Both the position numbers and the translations under genes were made by a program. From contig NZ_JBNNTI010000008.1 of the NCBI RefSeq assembly GCF_050278625.1, forward strand, positions 1 to 64,000: 64,000 bases of DNA, read 5' to 3'. Positions 23,193 through 32,247 of the stretch are shown here, piece by piece (position 1 is the first letter of the stretch; each line of letters begins with the position of its first letter). Source of the stretch: Viridibacillus sp050278625 (GTDB lineage Bacteria; Bacillota; Bacilli; Bacillales_A; Planococcaceae). Below the pieces are notes generated by a model. It worked only from the letters and a program-made list of their open reading frames with translations. It searched no databases and was not told the DNA's origin.

Positions 23193-25232
23193 TTGAAAAA
23201 TAATAATAATGATAAGATGGATAAAAAGGAACAGCAACTACAGCAATTTGTACGCCAAAATGAAGGGAAAATCATGACGTCAAATGAAGGAGCGAAAATC
23301 TCCAACGATGAAGATTCTTTAAAGGCAGGAGACCGAGGTCCGACTCTAATTGAAGATTTTCTTTTCCGTGAAAAGATGGCACATTTTGATCGAGAGCGAA
23401 TTCCTGAAAGAGTTGTGCATGCCCGTGGATACGGAGCGTATGGTGAATTTGAATTGTATGAGTCACTAGAAGAGTTGACGATGGCTAAATTCCTTAATGA
23501 TACTGCAGTCAAAACACCATTATTTATACGTTTTTCGCAAGTAGCAGGTTCTAAAGGGGTAAATGAAACGAATCGAGATGTTCGCGGCTTTGCAACAAAA
23601 TTTTATACAGAAGAAGGTAATTTTGATTTAGTAGGAAACAACATTCCTGTATTTTTTATTCAAGATAGTATTAAGTTCCCGGATCTAATCCACGCAGTTA
23701 AGCCTGAGCCTAATAATGAAATGCCTCAAGGGCAGACTGCGCATGATACATTCTGGGATTTCATAGCAAATAATCAGGAATCTGCCCATATGGCAATGTG
23801 GATCATGTCTGATAGAACTATTCCAAGAAGTTTCCGCATGATGCAAGGCTTTGGCGTTCATGCATTCCGGTTTGTTAATAAGCATGGTAAAACTCGCTTT
23901 GTGAAATTTCATATAAAGCCCGTACTTGGCTTACGGTCACTCATTTGGGATGAGGCACAAAAGTTAGGTGGTGCTGATGCAGATTACCATAGAAGAGATC
24001 TATGGGAAAATATAGAACATGGTAATTATGCAGAGTATGAACTAGGTATTCAAGTGTTAGAAGAAGCAGATGAATTTAAGTTTGACTTTGATATATTAGA
24101 TTCCACTAAATTATGGCCGGAAGAAGATATACCAGTTAAAATGATTGGGAAAATTACCTTGAATAGAAATGTTGATAATGTATTTGCTGAGACGGAGCAG
24201 GTGGCATTACATCCTGGAAATATTGTGCGTGGTATTGATTTTACAGATGATCCATTACTACAAGGGCGACTATTTTCTTATTCTGATACACAGTTTTATC
24301 GTGTAGGAACGAATCATCAAGAGTTACCGATTAATCGTCCTATTTGTCCTTTCCATAATAATCAGCGGGATGGTGCTTCACGCTATATTATCGATAAAGA
24401 TCGAATAGCTTATCATAAAAACTCATTAGCAGATAATACACCACACACAGTACCAGGAGCGAAAGGAGGATTTGTCACTTACCCTTCTTTGGTAAATGGA
24501 AGAAAAGTGAGAGAAACAGCGGAAAGTTTTGAAGATCACTTCTCGCAAGCACGTTTATTTTGGAATAGTATGACACCAGTGGAAAAAGACCATATTATGC
24601 AAGCCTTTAGCTTTGAATTAGGTAAAGTACAAAGTGTCTCTGTAAGGCAACAAGTTGTGAATATGCTAGGGCATATTAGTACGGAATTAGCTACTGTTGT
24701 AGCTAATTCGTTAGGTGTAGAGGTTCCAAAAGTGCAAGAATCGCAGGTGAAAAAGTCGTCACCAGCCTTAAGTCTTTTTAATACTAAACTTTCTCCAAAA
24801 ACTCTAAAAGTGGGTGTTATTTTAGATAGTGGATTTAATGGTAGGGAAACAAATTATTTATTGGAGCAGTGGAGGAAAGTCGGACTCCAACCCGTCATTG
24901 TTCACGAAGAATTAGGTGTAGTGAAAGGTACTGATGGAAGTGAATTGAAAGTAGATCAAAGTTTTTTAACGGGTTCGCCTTTACTTTATGATGGATTGTA
25001 TGTAGGAGTGAGTCCAAATGCAAATGAAAACTTCCTATGGAAAACTAAGTCATTTTTAATAGATACGTATAATCATTTCAAACCAATTGGTGCTTCGAAA
25101 GCGGCTGAACAAATTTTAGAGTCACTAGGAATTTTAGGGAAGCCAGGTGTTTTAGTAGATGAAAATCCGCAAACATTTGCAAAGGAATTTATAGAAGCGA
25201 TGACCATTCAACGTTTCTGGCAACGTGTATGA
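23193..25232 (+). CDS. katE: large-subunit (clade 2) haem catalase with C-terminal GATase-like domain
   Basis: A 679-residue catalase that dismutates hydrogen peroxide. The haem catalase core has distal His76 (RVVHARGYGAYG), FSQVAGSKG, NNIPVFFIQD and the proximal Tyr363 in RLFSYSDTQ. About residues 535-679 form the flavodoxin/class I amidotransferase-like extension found only in large catalases. Length matches the stress catalase KatE of Bacillus. The TTG at 23193 follows GAGGTGG. In relatives the gene is often under sigma B; no convincing sigma-B promoter was found here, so regulation is open. Confidence 0.92.
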   Translation: MKNNNNDKMDKKEQQLQQFVRQNEGKIMTSNEGAKISNDEDSLKAGDRGPTLIEDFLFREKMAHFDRERIPERVVHARGYGAYGEFELYESLEELTMAKFLNDTAVKTPLFIRFSQVAGSKGVNETNRDVRGFATKFYTEEGNFDLVGNNIPVFFIQDSIKFPDLIHAVKPEPNNEMPQGQTAHDTFWDFIANNQESAHMAMWIMSDRTIPRSFRMMQGFGVHAFRFVNKHGKTRFVKFHIKPVLGLRSLIWDEAQKLGGADADYHRRDLWENIEHGNYAEYELGIQVLEEADEFKFDFDILDSTKLWPEEDIPVKMIGKITLNRNVDNVFAETEQVALHPGNIVRGIDFTDDPLLQGRLFSYSDTQFYRVGTNHQELPINRPICPFHNNQRDGASRYIIDKDRIAYHKNSLADNTPHTVPGAKGGFVTYPSLVNGRKVRETAESFEDHFSQARLFWNSMTPVEKDHIMQAFSFELGKVQSVSVRQQVVNMLGHISTELATVVANSLGVEVPKVQESQVKKSSPALSLFNTKLSPKTLKVGVILDSGFNGRETNYLLEQWRKVGLQPVIVHEELGVVKGTDGSELKVDQSFLTGSPLLYDGLYVGVSPNANENFLWKTKSFLIDTYNHFKPIGASKAAEQILESLGILGKPGVLVDENPQTFAKEFIEAMTIQRFWQRV

Positions 25233-25251
25233 AATCAATAGTGTAAGAATT

Positions 25252-25284
25252 AGGAAATCCTTAAATTAAAGGGTTTCCTTTTTT
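25252..25284 (+). terminator. terminator of the catalase gene
   Basis: An eleven-base stem with one mismatch (25252-25262 with 25269-25279) followed by six Ts. Confidence 0.8.
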
Positions 25285-25367
25285 CGTATAGGCATTTGTC
25301 ACGCATTGTTGCCATTCGCATAAAATACGATGAAACGAATTATTTAAAGAAAAGAGGTTTTTGCTCA

Positions 25368-26010
25368 ATGTCTATTTCTTACATGGATTTTACACAACCG
25401 AATGTAGAATTCTTTTTTGATCTAAATAAAAACAGATTATTTACACGTAACAATGAAAATTTTATTAATAGTTTAGGAAGAAATAATTTAAATACGCTTG
25501 GTGACGTGTCGCTCTTTGATATATTTTTAAGCAAAGATCGAATAATAGAACCGCATTATCACCAAAATGCTTCGGAGTTAGTATATTGTATTTTAGGATC
25601 AGCTGTCGTTTCTTTGATTAATCCTTTTACTAATAAAGTGTCACATATACCTATAACTCCTGGGCAAGTTGCGAATGTTCCGCAGGGTTGGTGGCATTGG
25701 GAAATAGCTACTAAAGAAAATACACATTTGCTGGCGATATTTGATGCCCCGTATCCAGAATATATTAGGGTCAGATCTCCTAACAAAAACACCAACTGAA
25801 GTGCTTGCATATGCTTATTGTTTAGATCCTAATCAATTAACAAAAACACTCGCACCATTAAATAATGAATCAATTCTTATTGGACCAACAGACAACTGTA
25901 TAAAACAACCTAGAAAAACGAACATAGAACAACCAAGTACCCCAATGACAAATTATCAACCATATTATAATGCGGTACAGAATCCTTATTATTATGGAGG
26001 AGGACATTGA
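25368..26010 (+). pseudogene. cupin-domain protein gene split by a frameshift
   Basis: The first frame (25368-25799, 143 residues) is a single cupin: HYHQNASELVYCILGSAVV with metal histidines and PQGWWHWE. It resembles oxalate-decarboxylase-like and spore-associated cupins. It ends in a short nonsense tail. The neighbouring frame continues the homology from about 25764 (ILGSDLLTKTPTEVLAYAYC), then a Pro/Tyr/Asn/Gly-rich tail ending at 26010. Joining them near base 25762 gives a natural protein of about 213 residues. The change is one added or two lost bases around GAATATATTAGG. It may be a real mutation, a sequencing error or, less likely, recoding. AAAAGAGG precedes the ATG. Confidence 0.7.
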
Positions 26011-26226
26011 TCATTCTTTGCATGTTGCTCATGTATAAAATCAAAAATTCTTTCGTAAATACAGTAAATAAAGGACAATATCGAAAAAAAGTGAAATTAA
26101 CAATGTCGAAAGAAAGGGTGCTTAGTTGTCTTTTTTAGAATAGTTACCTTTTAATAATTCCAACAGCAATAAGAGCAATTTTGGGCATAACAAGATAGCT
26201 ATAGAATTCGGTAGGAAAAGACAAAA

Positions 26227-26258
26227 GGACCGTCACCTAAGTGATAACGGTCCAGTTT
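26227..26258. terminator. bidirectional terminator at the end of gltS
   Basis: GGACCG (26227-26232) pairs with CGGTCC (26248-26253) with an inner TCAC/GTGA stem. Read leftward, TTTTGT follows; read rightward, AGTTTTTA follows. It serves the leftward gltS gene and perhaps the cupin gene. Confidence 0.7.
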
Positions 26259-27440
26259 TTATTTGAATAGATTAATGGTCGTGATAATGATTGGAATTGC
26301 AAAGACATCAATTAAGAATGCGCCAACAATCGGTACGATCAAAAATGCTTTGCGAGATGGACCAAAACGGTTTACAACTGCAGTCATATTGGCCATTGCA
26401 TTTGGTGTCGCACCTAGTCCATGTCCGGCAAATCCTGCAACCATAACAGCGGCGTCGTAGTTTTTTCCAAGTATACGGAATAATACAAAGATACTAAATA
26501 CGACGATAAATAATACTTGAATAAATACAATCGCAAATAATGGTAATGCTAAATCTGCAATTTCCCAAAGTTTAATACTCATTAATGCCATTGAAAGGAA
26601 GATGCCTAATGTCACATCACCAATTAAGTTTATACTCTTCATATGAACAGAATGTGGTTTAATTTTGTCCAACACATTTCGCGCAATGACAGCAGTGAAC
26701 ATTGCTCCAACATATCCAGGAAGAACAAATCCTGTAGCTTCGGAGAATAGTGTACCTAAAAATGTACCAACTGCCATACAGAATGTAATGATAAATATTT
26801 GGAATAAGAAAGACTCAGAAGTAATCGGATAGTCATCATCCTCGTGGCTTGCAACTTCTTCTTCTTCTGCAGGTTTTAAGTCATGTTTAGTAATTAAATA
26901 TTTAACAATCGGACCACCGATAATGCCACCTGCTACAAGACCACATGTTGCAGCTGCAGCGCCAATAGTCATCGCTGAGGAGATCCCTAGATCCTCTAAT
27001 GTTTGTCCAAATGCGGCGGCAGAACCATGCCCGCCTTCCATTGATACGGCGCCTGCCATCATCCCTATTAGAGGGTCGATGCCAAATAATGATGCGAGTG
27101 AGACACCAATTACATTCTGCATAAGCGCTAAAAAGCCACAAGCTAGCCAATAAATGATTAAAAGTTTCCCACCAAGCTTTACTAATTTAAAGCTTGCACC
27201 TAAGCCAACTGTCGTAAAAAAAGTAATCATAAATAAACTTTGTAAAGAAGTATCTAGTGAGATTTCTAAAGTACCTGTTGCTTGTAATGTAGTTGTAAGT
27301 GCTGCGAATAATAAGCCTCCAACAACAGGTGCAGGTATACAAAAACGCTGTAATATACCTATTTTTTTTATGAAAAAGCTACCTAACGTTAATAGAGCAA
27401 CCGCTAAAAATACGGTTGTAATTTGATTGATTTCTAACAT
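26259..27440 (-). CDS. gltS: sodium/glutamate symporter GltS
   Basis: A 393-residue membrane carrier with ten or more hydrophobic segments in two inverted halves, typical of GltS (ESS family). Conserved family signatures include FTTVGLGAS and GGHGSAAAFG in the first half and GHGLGATPNAMANM in the second, the two re-entrant substrate/sodium loops. It imports L-glutamate with Na+. Its start overlaps the end of the upstream hutG-like gene by seven bases, so the two are translationally linked. Together they point to glutamate/histidine-derived amino acid use under the divergent LysR regulator. Confidence 0.93.
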   Translation of the reverse strand: MLEINQITTVFLAVALLTLGSFFIKKIGILQRFCIPAPVVGGLLFAALTTTLQATGTLEISLDTSLQSLFMITFFTTVGLGASFKLVKLGGKLLIIYWLACGFLALMQNVIGVSLASLFGIDPLIGMMAGAVSMEGGHGSAAAFGQTLEDLGISSAMTIGAAAATCGLVAGGIIGGPIVKYLITKHDLKPAEEEEVASHEDDDYPITSESFLFQIFIITFCMAVGTFLGTLFSEATGFVLPGYVGAMFTAVIARNVLDKIKPHSVHMKSINLIGDVTLGIFLSMALMSIKLWEIADLALPLFAIVFIQVLFIVVFSIFVLFRILGKNYDAAVMVAGFAGHGLGATPNAMANMTAVVNRFGPSRKAFLIVPIVGAFLIDVFAIPIIITTINLFK

Positions 27441-28402
27441 TTACCATACCCCTTTTTAAATGAAACTATCGCTTCGTTGACGAAATAAGCACCTAATTTA
27501 GTCGTTCTTCCCCCTTCGTCTAACGATGGATTTACTTCGCAAATATCAAATGATACTGTTTTCTCATGAGCTGTAACAAATTGAATAATAGAACGCACAA
27601 TTTGGGGAGATAAACCAAACGGAGAAGGTGCACTAACACCAGGAGCATATGCAGCGTTTAATACATCGGTACATAGTGTCAGCAACACTGTGTCATGATT
27701 ATCGATAAATTCTTGTATCTCGTTATTATAAAATTGAGATGTATCAGTAATTAGCTCATCTTCATAGATGTAGTGAACACCAAGTTCATCAGCTTTTTCG
27801 AATAATTCCATTGTATTACCATAACGTTGAATACCAAGTACAAAATAGCTTGCATTCGTATCTTGTTCCAAAATTTGTCGGAACATCGTGCCAGATGATG
27901 GTTCAACTTCATATGATCGTAAATCGAAATGCGCATCTATATTGATAATGCCGAGTTTTTTATTTGCTCCAATTGCTTCTCTAATGCCTAAGTAATGACC
28001 GTATAGAGTTTCATGACCTCCTCCAATTACGATACACTTAGATTTAGAATTCACAATGTTTGTGACAGCTTTACCTAACTCTATTTGAGCTTCTTCAAGA
28101 TTTGTCGCTATACAAGCTATATTACCAGCATCCTGTAACCGATGTTCAGTTGATAGTACCCAAGGCAAACTTGATAATGAGGTTCTTATAGCATTAGGAG
28201 CAGCAGCTGCTCCAAGGCGCCCTTGATTTCTTCTTACGCCTTCTTCACATTCAAAGCCAATAATAGTTGAAGTGGGCGTTGTACTTACCTCAATTTCTTG
28301 AATATTAATTGGTTCGACTACTTGATGATATCTAAAACTCACTCTGTTAGTCGGATGGTCTGTACGTCCTTGCCATTGTTCTTTAGTAATCGTTGTATAC
28401 AT
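27434..28402 (-). CDS. hutG: formimidoylglutamase, arginase/ureohydrolase family
   Basis: A 322-residue binuclear manganese ureohydrolase. Metal-binding motifs are GGGHE (about 120), DAHFD (about 152) and the third site around CTDVLNAAYAPG and FDICEVNP. The GFECEEGVRRNQGR N-terminus is typical of HutG rather than arginase. It would convert N-formimidoyl-L-glutamate to glutamate plus formamide, the last step of histidine breakdown. ATG at 28402 is chosen because GAGGTG sits six bases before it; a GTG nine bases upstream lies inside that ribosome site. No other hut genes are in the window. It is co-transcribed with gltS. Confidence 0.85.
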   Translation of the reverse strand: MYTTITKEQWQGRTDHPTNRVSFRYHQVVEPINIQEIEVSTTPTSTIIGFECEEGVRRNQGRLGAAAAPNAIRTSLSSLPWVLSTEHRLQDAGNIACIATNLEEAQIELGKAVTNIVNSKSKCIVIGGGHETLYGHYLGIREAIGANKKLGIINIDAHFDLRSYEVEPSSGTMFRQILEQDTNASYFVLGIQRYGNTMELFEKADELGVHYIYEDELITDTSQFYNNEIQEFIDNHDTVLLTLCTDVLNAAYAPGVSAPSPFGLSPQIVRSIIQFVTAHEKTVSFDICEVNPSLDEGGRTTKLGAYFVNEAIVSFKKGYGKC

Positions 28403-28411
28403 ATATTTCAC

Positions 28412-28534
28412 CTCAACGTTTAGAATAATGAAAATTGATTGTTAATTCATTATATATTTCATTAATTATAATTTCTAATATATAATTATTATAAAATAAT
28501 AGTTAAAAACTATAAGTGGAGAGAGATAATTAGT
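28412..28534. promoter_or_regulatory. divergent control region of hutG-gltS and the LysR gene
   Basis: This 123-base, extremely AT-rich spacer contains several overlapping dyads of the ATAAT/ATTAT type (for example around 28467-28498). Some could be the T-N11-A box of the LysR protein. A single operator cannot be picked out by eye. Both genes have ribosome sites at its edges. Confidence 0.4.
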
Positions 28535-29431
28535 ATGGATTTAAAACGATTAAATTATTTCATCACAATTGTGAATAACAAAAGTTATTCAAAAGCAGCT
28601 GAAAAATTGCATATTTCGCAACCTTCCTTAAGCAATGCGGTGAAGAAGCTTGAACATGAAGTTGGAGCACCTTTACTTGAAAGAAGTACTCGGAAATTTG
28701 CATTAACTGATGCCGGTGAACTGCTCTATACGAGAGCAACAATTATGTTATCTCAAATGGATATTATGAATAAAGAAATGAAAGAAGTAATTGTTGGAGG
28801 AAAAGGTGAGGTTGTATTAGGTATTATTGATTCACTTAAGACTTGGCTACCTAAGTTGATTTATAACTATAAACAAAGCTACCCTGCAATGGTATTTAAG
28901 CTTTTTGATGTATTGAGTGTAGAGCATGTTAAACAAACTCTTCAAACATATAAATCACATGCAATCATTACGAATCAATTGATTTATGAGGAGGATATAG
29001 ATTCGATTCCACTCTATAAAGAACGATTAGTAGCCGTATTGCCGCAAGAACATCCACTGTCAAAAAAAACGACTTTAAGCTTAGCTGATTTAGAGCAGGA
29101 GTCCTTCATTATTAGCACAGAAGGTTTTCAAACACGAATAGATATTATTAACGCTTTTAAGGAAGAGCAATTAAAGTTGAATATTCAATTTGAGATAGAT
29201 CGTTTTGAAACAGCAGTTTCCTTAGTGAGAAATCATTTAGGGGTTACAATTGTCTCTGAAAATTATGTTATGGAGCCAATTGACAAGACAGTTATTCGAA
29301 GACCGATCGATCACCCCTTCCTTGAAAGAACTGTCTATCTAGCATATATGAAAAATCGCCATCTACCAGTGGCAATACAACAATTTTTGCAATCAGTTGA
29401 GGAACATTTTTCAACAAATAAGCCCTTGTAG
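28535..29431 (+). CDS. LysR-family transcriptional regulator
   Basis: A 298-residue LysR-type regulator. An N-terminal winged helix-turn-helix (1-60; YSKAAEKLHISQPSLSNAVKKLE) is followed by a linker helix and a periplasmic-binding-like effector domain (about 90-290). It is divergent from hutG-gltS with a 123-base shared control region, the classic arrangement for an activator of the facing operon. The effector is likely glutamate, formimidoylglutamate or a related compound; this is inferred from context. GGAGAGAG precedes the ATG. Confidence 0.88.
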   Translation: MDLKRLNYFITIVNNKSYSKAAEKLHISQPSLSNAVKKLEHEVGAPLLERSTRKFALTDAGELLYTRATIMLSQMDIMNKEMKEVIVGGKGEVVLGIIDSLKTWLPKLIYNYKQSYPAMVFKLFDVLSVEHVKQTLQTYKSHAIITNQLIYEEDIDSIPLYKERLVAVLPQEHPLSKKTTLSLADLEQESFIISTEGFQTRIDIINAFKEEQLKLNIQFEIDRFETAVSLVRNHLGVTIVSENYVMEPIDKTVIRRPIDHPFLERTVYLAYMKNRHLPVAIQQFLQSVEEHFSTNKPL

Positions 29432-29654
29432 TATATTTAACAAGGAGTCCTCGATTATATAGCAAAGAAGACGGTTATAATGGGTGGAAGACGCCTATTT
29501 TTAGAAAGAAATAGGCAGAGTTTCTACCTATATAATAATGGAAGTAAAATCCTTTTTATTTCAATATTCCATTGTCTAATAGGGAATATAGAGGTATAAA
29601 ATGTTTTTCTGTATATACAACATATGATAAAATAGAATGGGAGAGTGAGCACAC
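29432..29654. other. spacer at the start of the conserved core region
   Basis: A hairpin GCCTATTT (29493-29500) with AAATAGGC (29509-29516) lacks a clear T-run. GGGAGAGTGAG at 29639-29649 is the ribosome site of the next gene. Nothing else was seen. Confidence 0.4.
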
Positions 29655-30650
29655 TTGCGAAAAAAACGACACAATATTCAAAAACAAGATAATGTCATTG
29701 TGTTTCCCGGAACTATTAACAAACTAATAGCTGATGGGCATCACTTTGCAGAGCATTATCAATACGACTTAGCTGTGCAAGCACTTAGTGAAGCATTGCA
29801 GTATACTGAAGGTGATGAAAGTACGCTTAGTGTATATGCTTTCTCCTTATATGAAATACGAAATTTTGAAAAAGCGAAAGAGGCATGTGAGAAATTGCTC
29901 GCAATAGGTCCTCATAAATACATAGAAGCGATGGAATTATATCTCACTGTCTGCATGGAATTGAAAGAGTTCAATCAGGTAGAAGAGTTAATCAGATCGT
30001 TACTTGAAGAAAAGGTCATTCCTGAGGAATCTATTCCTAAGTTTATTCGCTTACAAGAACTTAACGCCCGCATAGCAGAAAATCTTATTCAGACAGATGA
30101 GCCTATTGTCGATATGAAGATTGACAATACAGAGTTGCAACTGGAGCGCTTTTTCTCTTTATCTTATATGAAACAATTTCAATTGTTACAGAGTATTCGA
30201 CAAGTGAATATTCGTCATATAAAAGAGGAAATTGTAGCTATTATTGAAGATGAGCGGATTCATCCATTACTTCAAAGTGAGGCATTGCTGTTATTAGTAA
30301 ATCAACAGGTAGATACTACTGTAACGGTTACTAAATTCAATGTTCAGTGTACGGTTAATCCCGCTGACTTAACTGAACCAACTGCTTTACCAGTAACAAA
30401 AGTAGTAATGGCTGTTGTTGAAGATGACCTACAGCAAGAACCATCGGCACTAGATATGGTACAATATTTAATACAACGACATATTGTCGTAACTTATCCA
30501 TTCGAATGGTTCGATTATGAAGCACGGGAAATAGCGGATGGCTACATAGATTTTGTACATGCAATGTTCGGAGAAGTAAAAGAAACTGACTATGACTTGA
30601 TGGACTTTTTTCACAAGCTTGAGCAACTTTCTGAACTGCCTGATGTATGA
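29655..30650 (+). CDS. ysoA: TPR-repeat protein, YsoA-like
   Basis: A 331-residue soluble protein. Tetratricopeptide-like helix pairs fill about residues 20-125 (YDLAVQALSEALQYTEGDE..., FEKAKEACEKLLAIGPH). A less regular helical C-terminal region follows. It lies directly upstream of tig, exactly where B. subtilis has ysoA, and has matching size and TPR content. Its biochemical role is unknown. The TTG start follows GGGAGAGTGAG. The tig promoter begins just after its stop. Confidence 0.8.
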   Translation: MRKKRHNIQKQDNVIVFPGTINKLIADGHHFAEHYQYDLAVQALSEALQYTEGDESTLSVYAFSLYEIRNFEKAKEACEKLLAIGPHKYIEAMELYLTVCMELKEFNQVEELIRSLLEEKVIPEESIPKFIRLQELNARIAENLIQTDEPIVDMKIDNTELQLERFFSLSYMKQFQLLQSIRQVNIRHIKEEIVAIIEDERIHPLLQSEALLLLVNQQVDTTVTVTKFNVQCTVNPADLTEPTALPVTKVVMAVVEDDLQQEPSALDMVQYLIQRHIVVTYPFEWFDYEAREIADGYIDFVHAMFGEVKETDYDLMDFFHKLEQLSELPDV

Positions 30651-30656
30651 AATAAG

Positions 30657-30684
30657 TTGAAAGTATAGCTATCTATGATATACT
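30657..30684 (+). promoter_or_regulatory. sigma-A promoter of tig
   Basis: TTGAAA (30657-30662) and TATACT (30679-30684) are 16 bases apart, 71 bases before the tig start codon. Confidence 0.65.
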
Positions 30685-30754
30685 AAAATGGTTGTCAAAA
30701 TCGTAAAAACGAATGAATGTCTAACATTTGAAATTATTTTTGGAGGTAGAATAA

Positions 30755-32041
30755 ATGTCAGTAAAATGGGAAAAACAAGAAGGTAATACTGGATTATTAA
30801 CAGTAGAAGTATCTGCTGAAAAAGTAAACGAAGCTTTAGATCAAGCTTTCAAAAAAGTAGTAAAACAAATTAACGTACCGGGCTTCCGTAAAGGTAAAAT
30901 GCCTCGTCAAATGTTCGAACAACGCTTTGGTGTTGAATCATTATACCAAGATGCATTAGAAATCTTAGTAAATGGTAACTATCCATTAGCTCTTGATGAA
31001 GCTGGAGTAGAACCAGTTGATCAACCAGAAATCGACTTCGAAGCTATCAATAAAAACGAAGCTTTCACATTCACAGCGAAAGTTACTGTTCGTCCAGAAG
31101 TAACTCTTGGTGACTACAAAGGTTTAGAAGTGACTAAACAAGACACTGCTGTAACTGATGAAGAAATCGAAGTTCAATTAACAGAACAACAACAACGTCT
31201 TGCTGAGCTAGTTGTTAAAGAAGATGAAGCAATCGTAAATGGCGATACTGCTGTAATCGATTTCGAAGGATTCGTTGATGGCGAAGCATTCGAAGGCGGA
31301 AAAGGCGATAACTACTCTCTTGAAATCGGTTCTGGTTCATTTATCCCAGGATTTGAAGAACAATTAATAGGTGCAAAATCTGGCGAAGCAAAAGAAGTTG
31401 AAGTAACATTCCCAGAAGAATACCATGCAGCTGAGTTAGCTGGTAAACAAGCAACTTTCAAAGTAACTATTAGCGAAGTTAAAGGTAAAGAACTTCCTGA
31501 GCTAAACGATGATCTTGCAAAAGAAATCGATAGCGAAGTTGAAGGTTTAGATGCTCTACGTACTAAACTAAAAGAAAAAACTGCAGCTGAAAAATTAACT
31601 GCTTCTGAAACAGCTTTACGTGATGAACTAGTAGAAAAAGCAGCAGCTAATGCTTCAATGGATATTCCTGAAGCTATGATTAACACTGAAATTGATCGTA
31701 TGATGCAAGAATTCACTCAACGTCTTCAAATGCAAGGTATGAATCTTGATCTTTACTACCAATTCTCAGGTCAAGACGAAGCAGCTCTTCGTGGACAAAT
31801 GAAAACTGACGCTGAAAGCCGCGTACGTGTATCATTAGTTCTAGAGGCAATTGCTGAAGCAGAAAAAATCGAAGTAACTGAAGAAGATTTAACTGCTGAG
31901 TTAGAAAAAATGTCTGCTCAATTCGGTATGGACGCAGAACAAATTAAAACTGCTTTAGGTGGTACTCATGTTTTAGAACACGATATCAAAATCCAAAAAA
32001 CAGTTGAGTTCTTAGCTAATAACGCAAATATTACTGAGTAA
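30755..32041 (+). CDS. tig: trigger factor, ribosome-associated chaperone and prolyl isomerase
   Basis: A 428-residue chaperone that binds ribosomal protein L23 at the tunnel exit and folds nascent chains. The N-terminal ribosome-binding domain has the signature GFRKGKMPR (about 44-52). The FKBP-type PPIase domain spans about 150-245 (DFEGFVDGEAFEGGKG, FIPGFEEQL). The long helical C-terminal arms reach to the end. TTGGAGGT lies close to the ATG. Codon use is strongly biased, as in highly expressed genes. A hairpin terminator follows. Confidence 0.97.
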   Translation: MSVKWEKQEGNTGLLTVEVSAEKVNEALDQAFKKVVKQINVPGFRKGKMPRQMFEQRFGVESLYQDALEILVNGNYPLALDEAGVEPVDQPEIDFEAINKNEAFTFTAKVTVRPEVTLGDYKGLEVTKQDTAVTDEEIEVQLTEQQQRLAELVVKEDEAIVNGDTAVIDFEGFVDGEAFEGGKGDNYSLEIGSGSFIPGFEEQLIGAKSGEAKEVEVTFPEEYHAAELAGKQATFKVTISEVKGKELPELNDDLAKEIDSEVEGLDALRTKLKEKTAAEKLTASETALRDELVEKAAANASMDIPEAMINTEIDRMMQEFTQRLQMQGMNLDLYYQFSGQDEAALRGQMKTDAESRVRVSLVLEAIAEAEKIEVTEEDLTAELEKMSAQFGMDAEQIKTALGGTHVLEHDIKIQKTVEFLANNANITE

Positions 32042-32069
32042 TATTTAAATAGCACCATGAATTGATAGG

Positions 32070-32103
32070 ACAAGGTACGTGGTTTTTAGCGTACCTTGTT
32101 TTA
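32070..32103 (+). terminator. terminator of tig
   Basis: ACAAGGTACG (32070-32079) pairs with CGTACCTTGT (32090-32099), then TTTTA. Confidence 0.8.
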
Positions 32104-32164
32104 TCACATACATAATTAACACTCTGTAATACTTTGTAATACATAGAGAGAATCATAAAGCAAA

Positions 32165-32194
32165 TTGAAACATGAGTTACGAAATCATTATATT
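32165..32194 (+). promoter_or_regulatory. likely sigma-A promoter of clpX
   Basis: TTGAAA (32165-32170) and TATATT (32189-32194) with an 18-base spacer, 54 bases before the clpX start. Confidence 0.5.
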
Positions 32195-32247
32195 TGATAA
32201 TGTTAACGTAATCTTGTAACATTATTGCTTGAATAGGGGTGAAATAA

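Noticed and set aside
26263..27426. Plus-strand frames opposite gltS
   Set aside because: They mirror the codon pattern of the antisense membrane protein gene and lack ribosome sites; gltS is certain on the minus strand.
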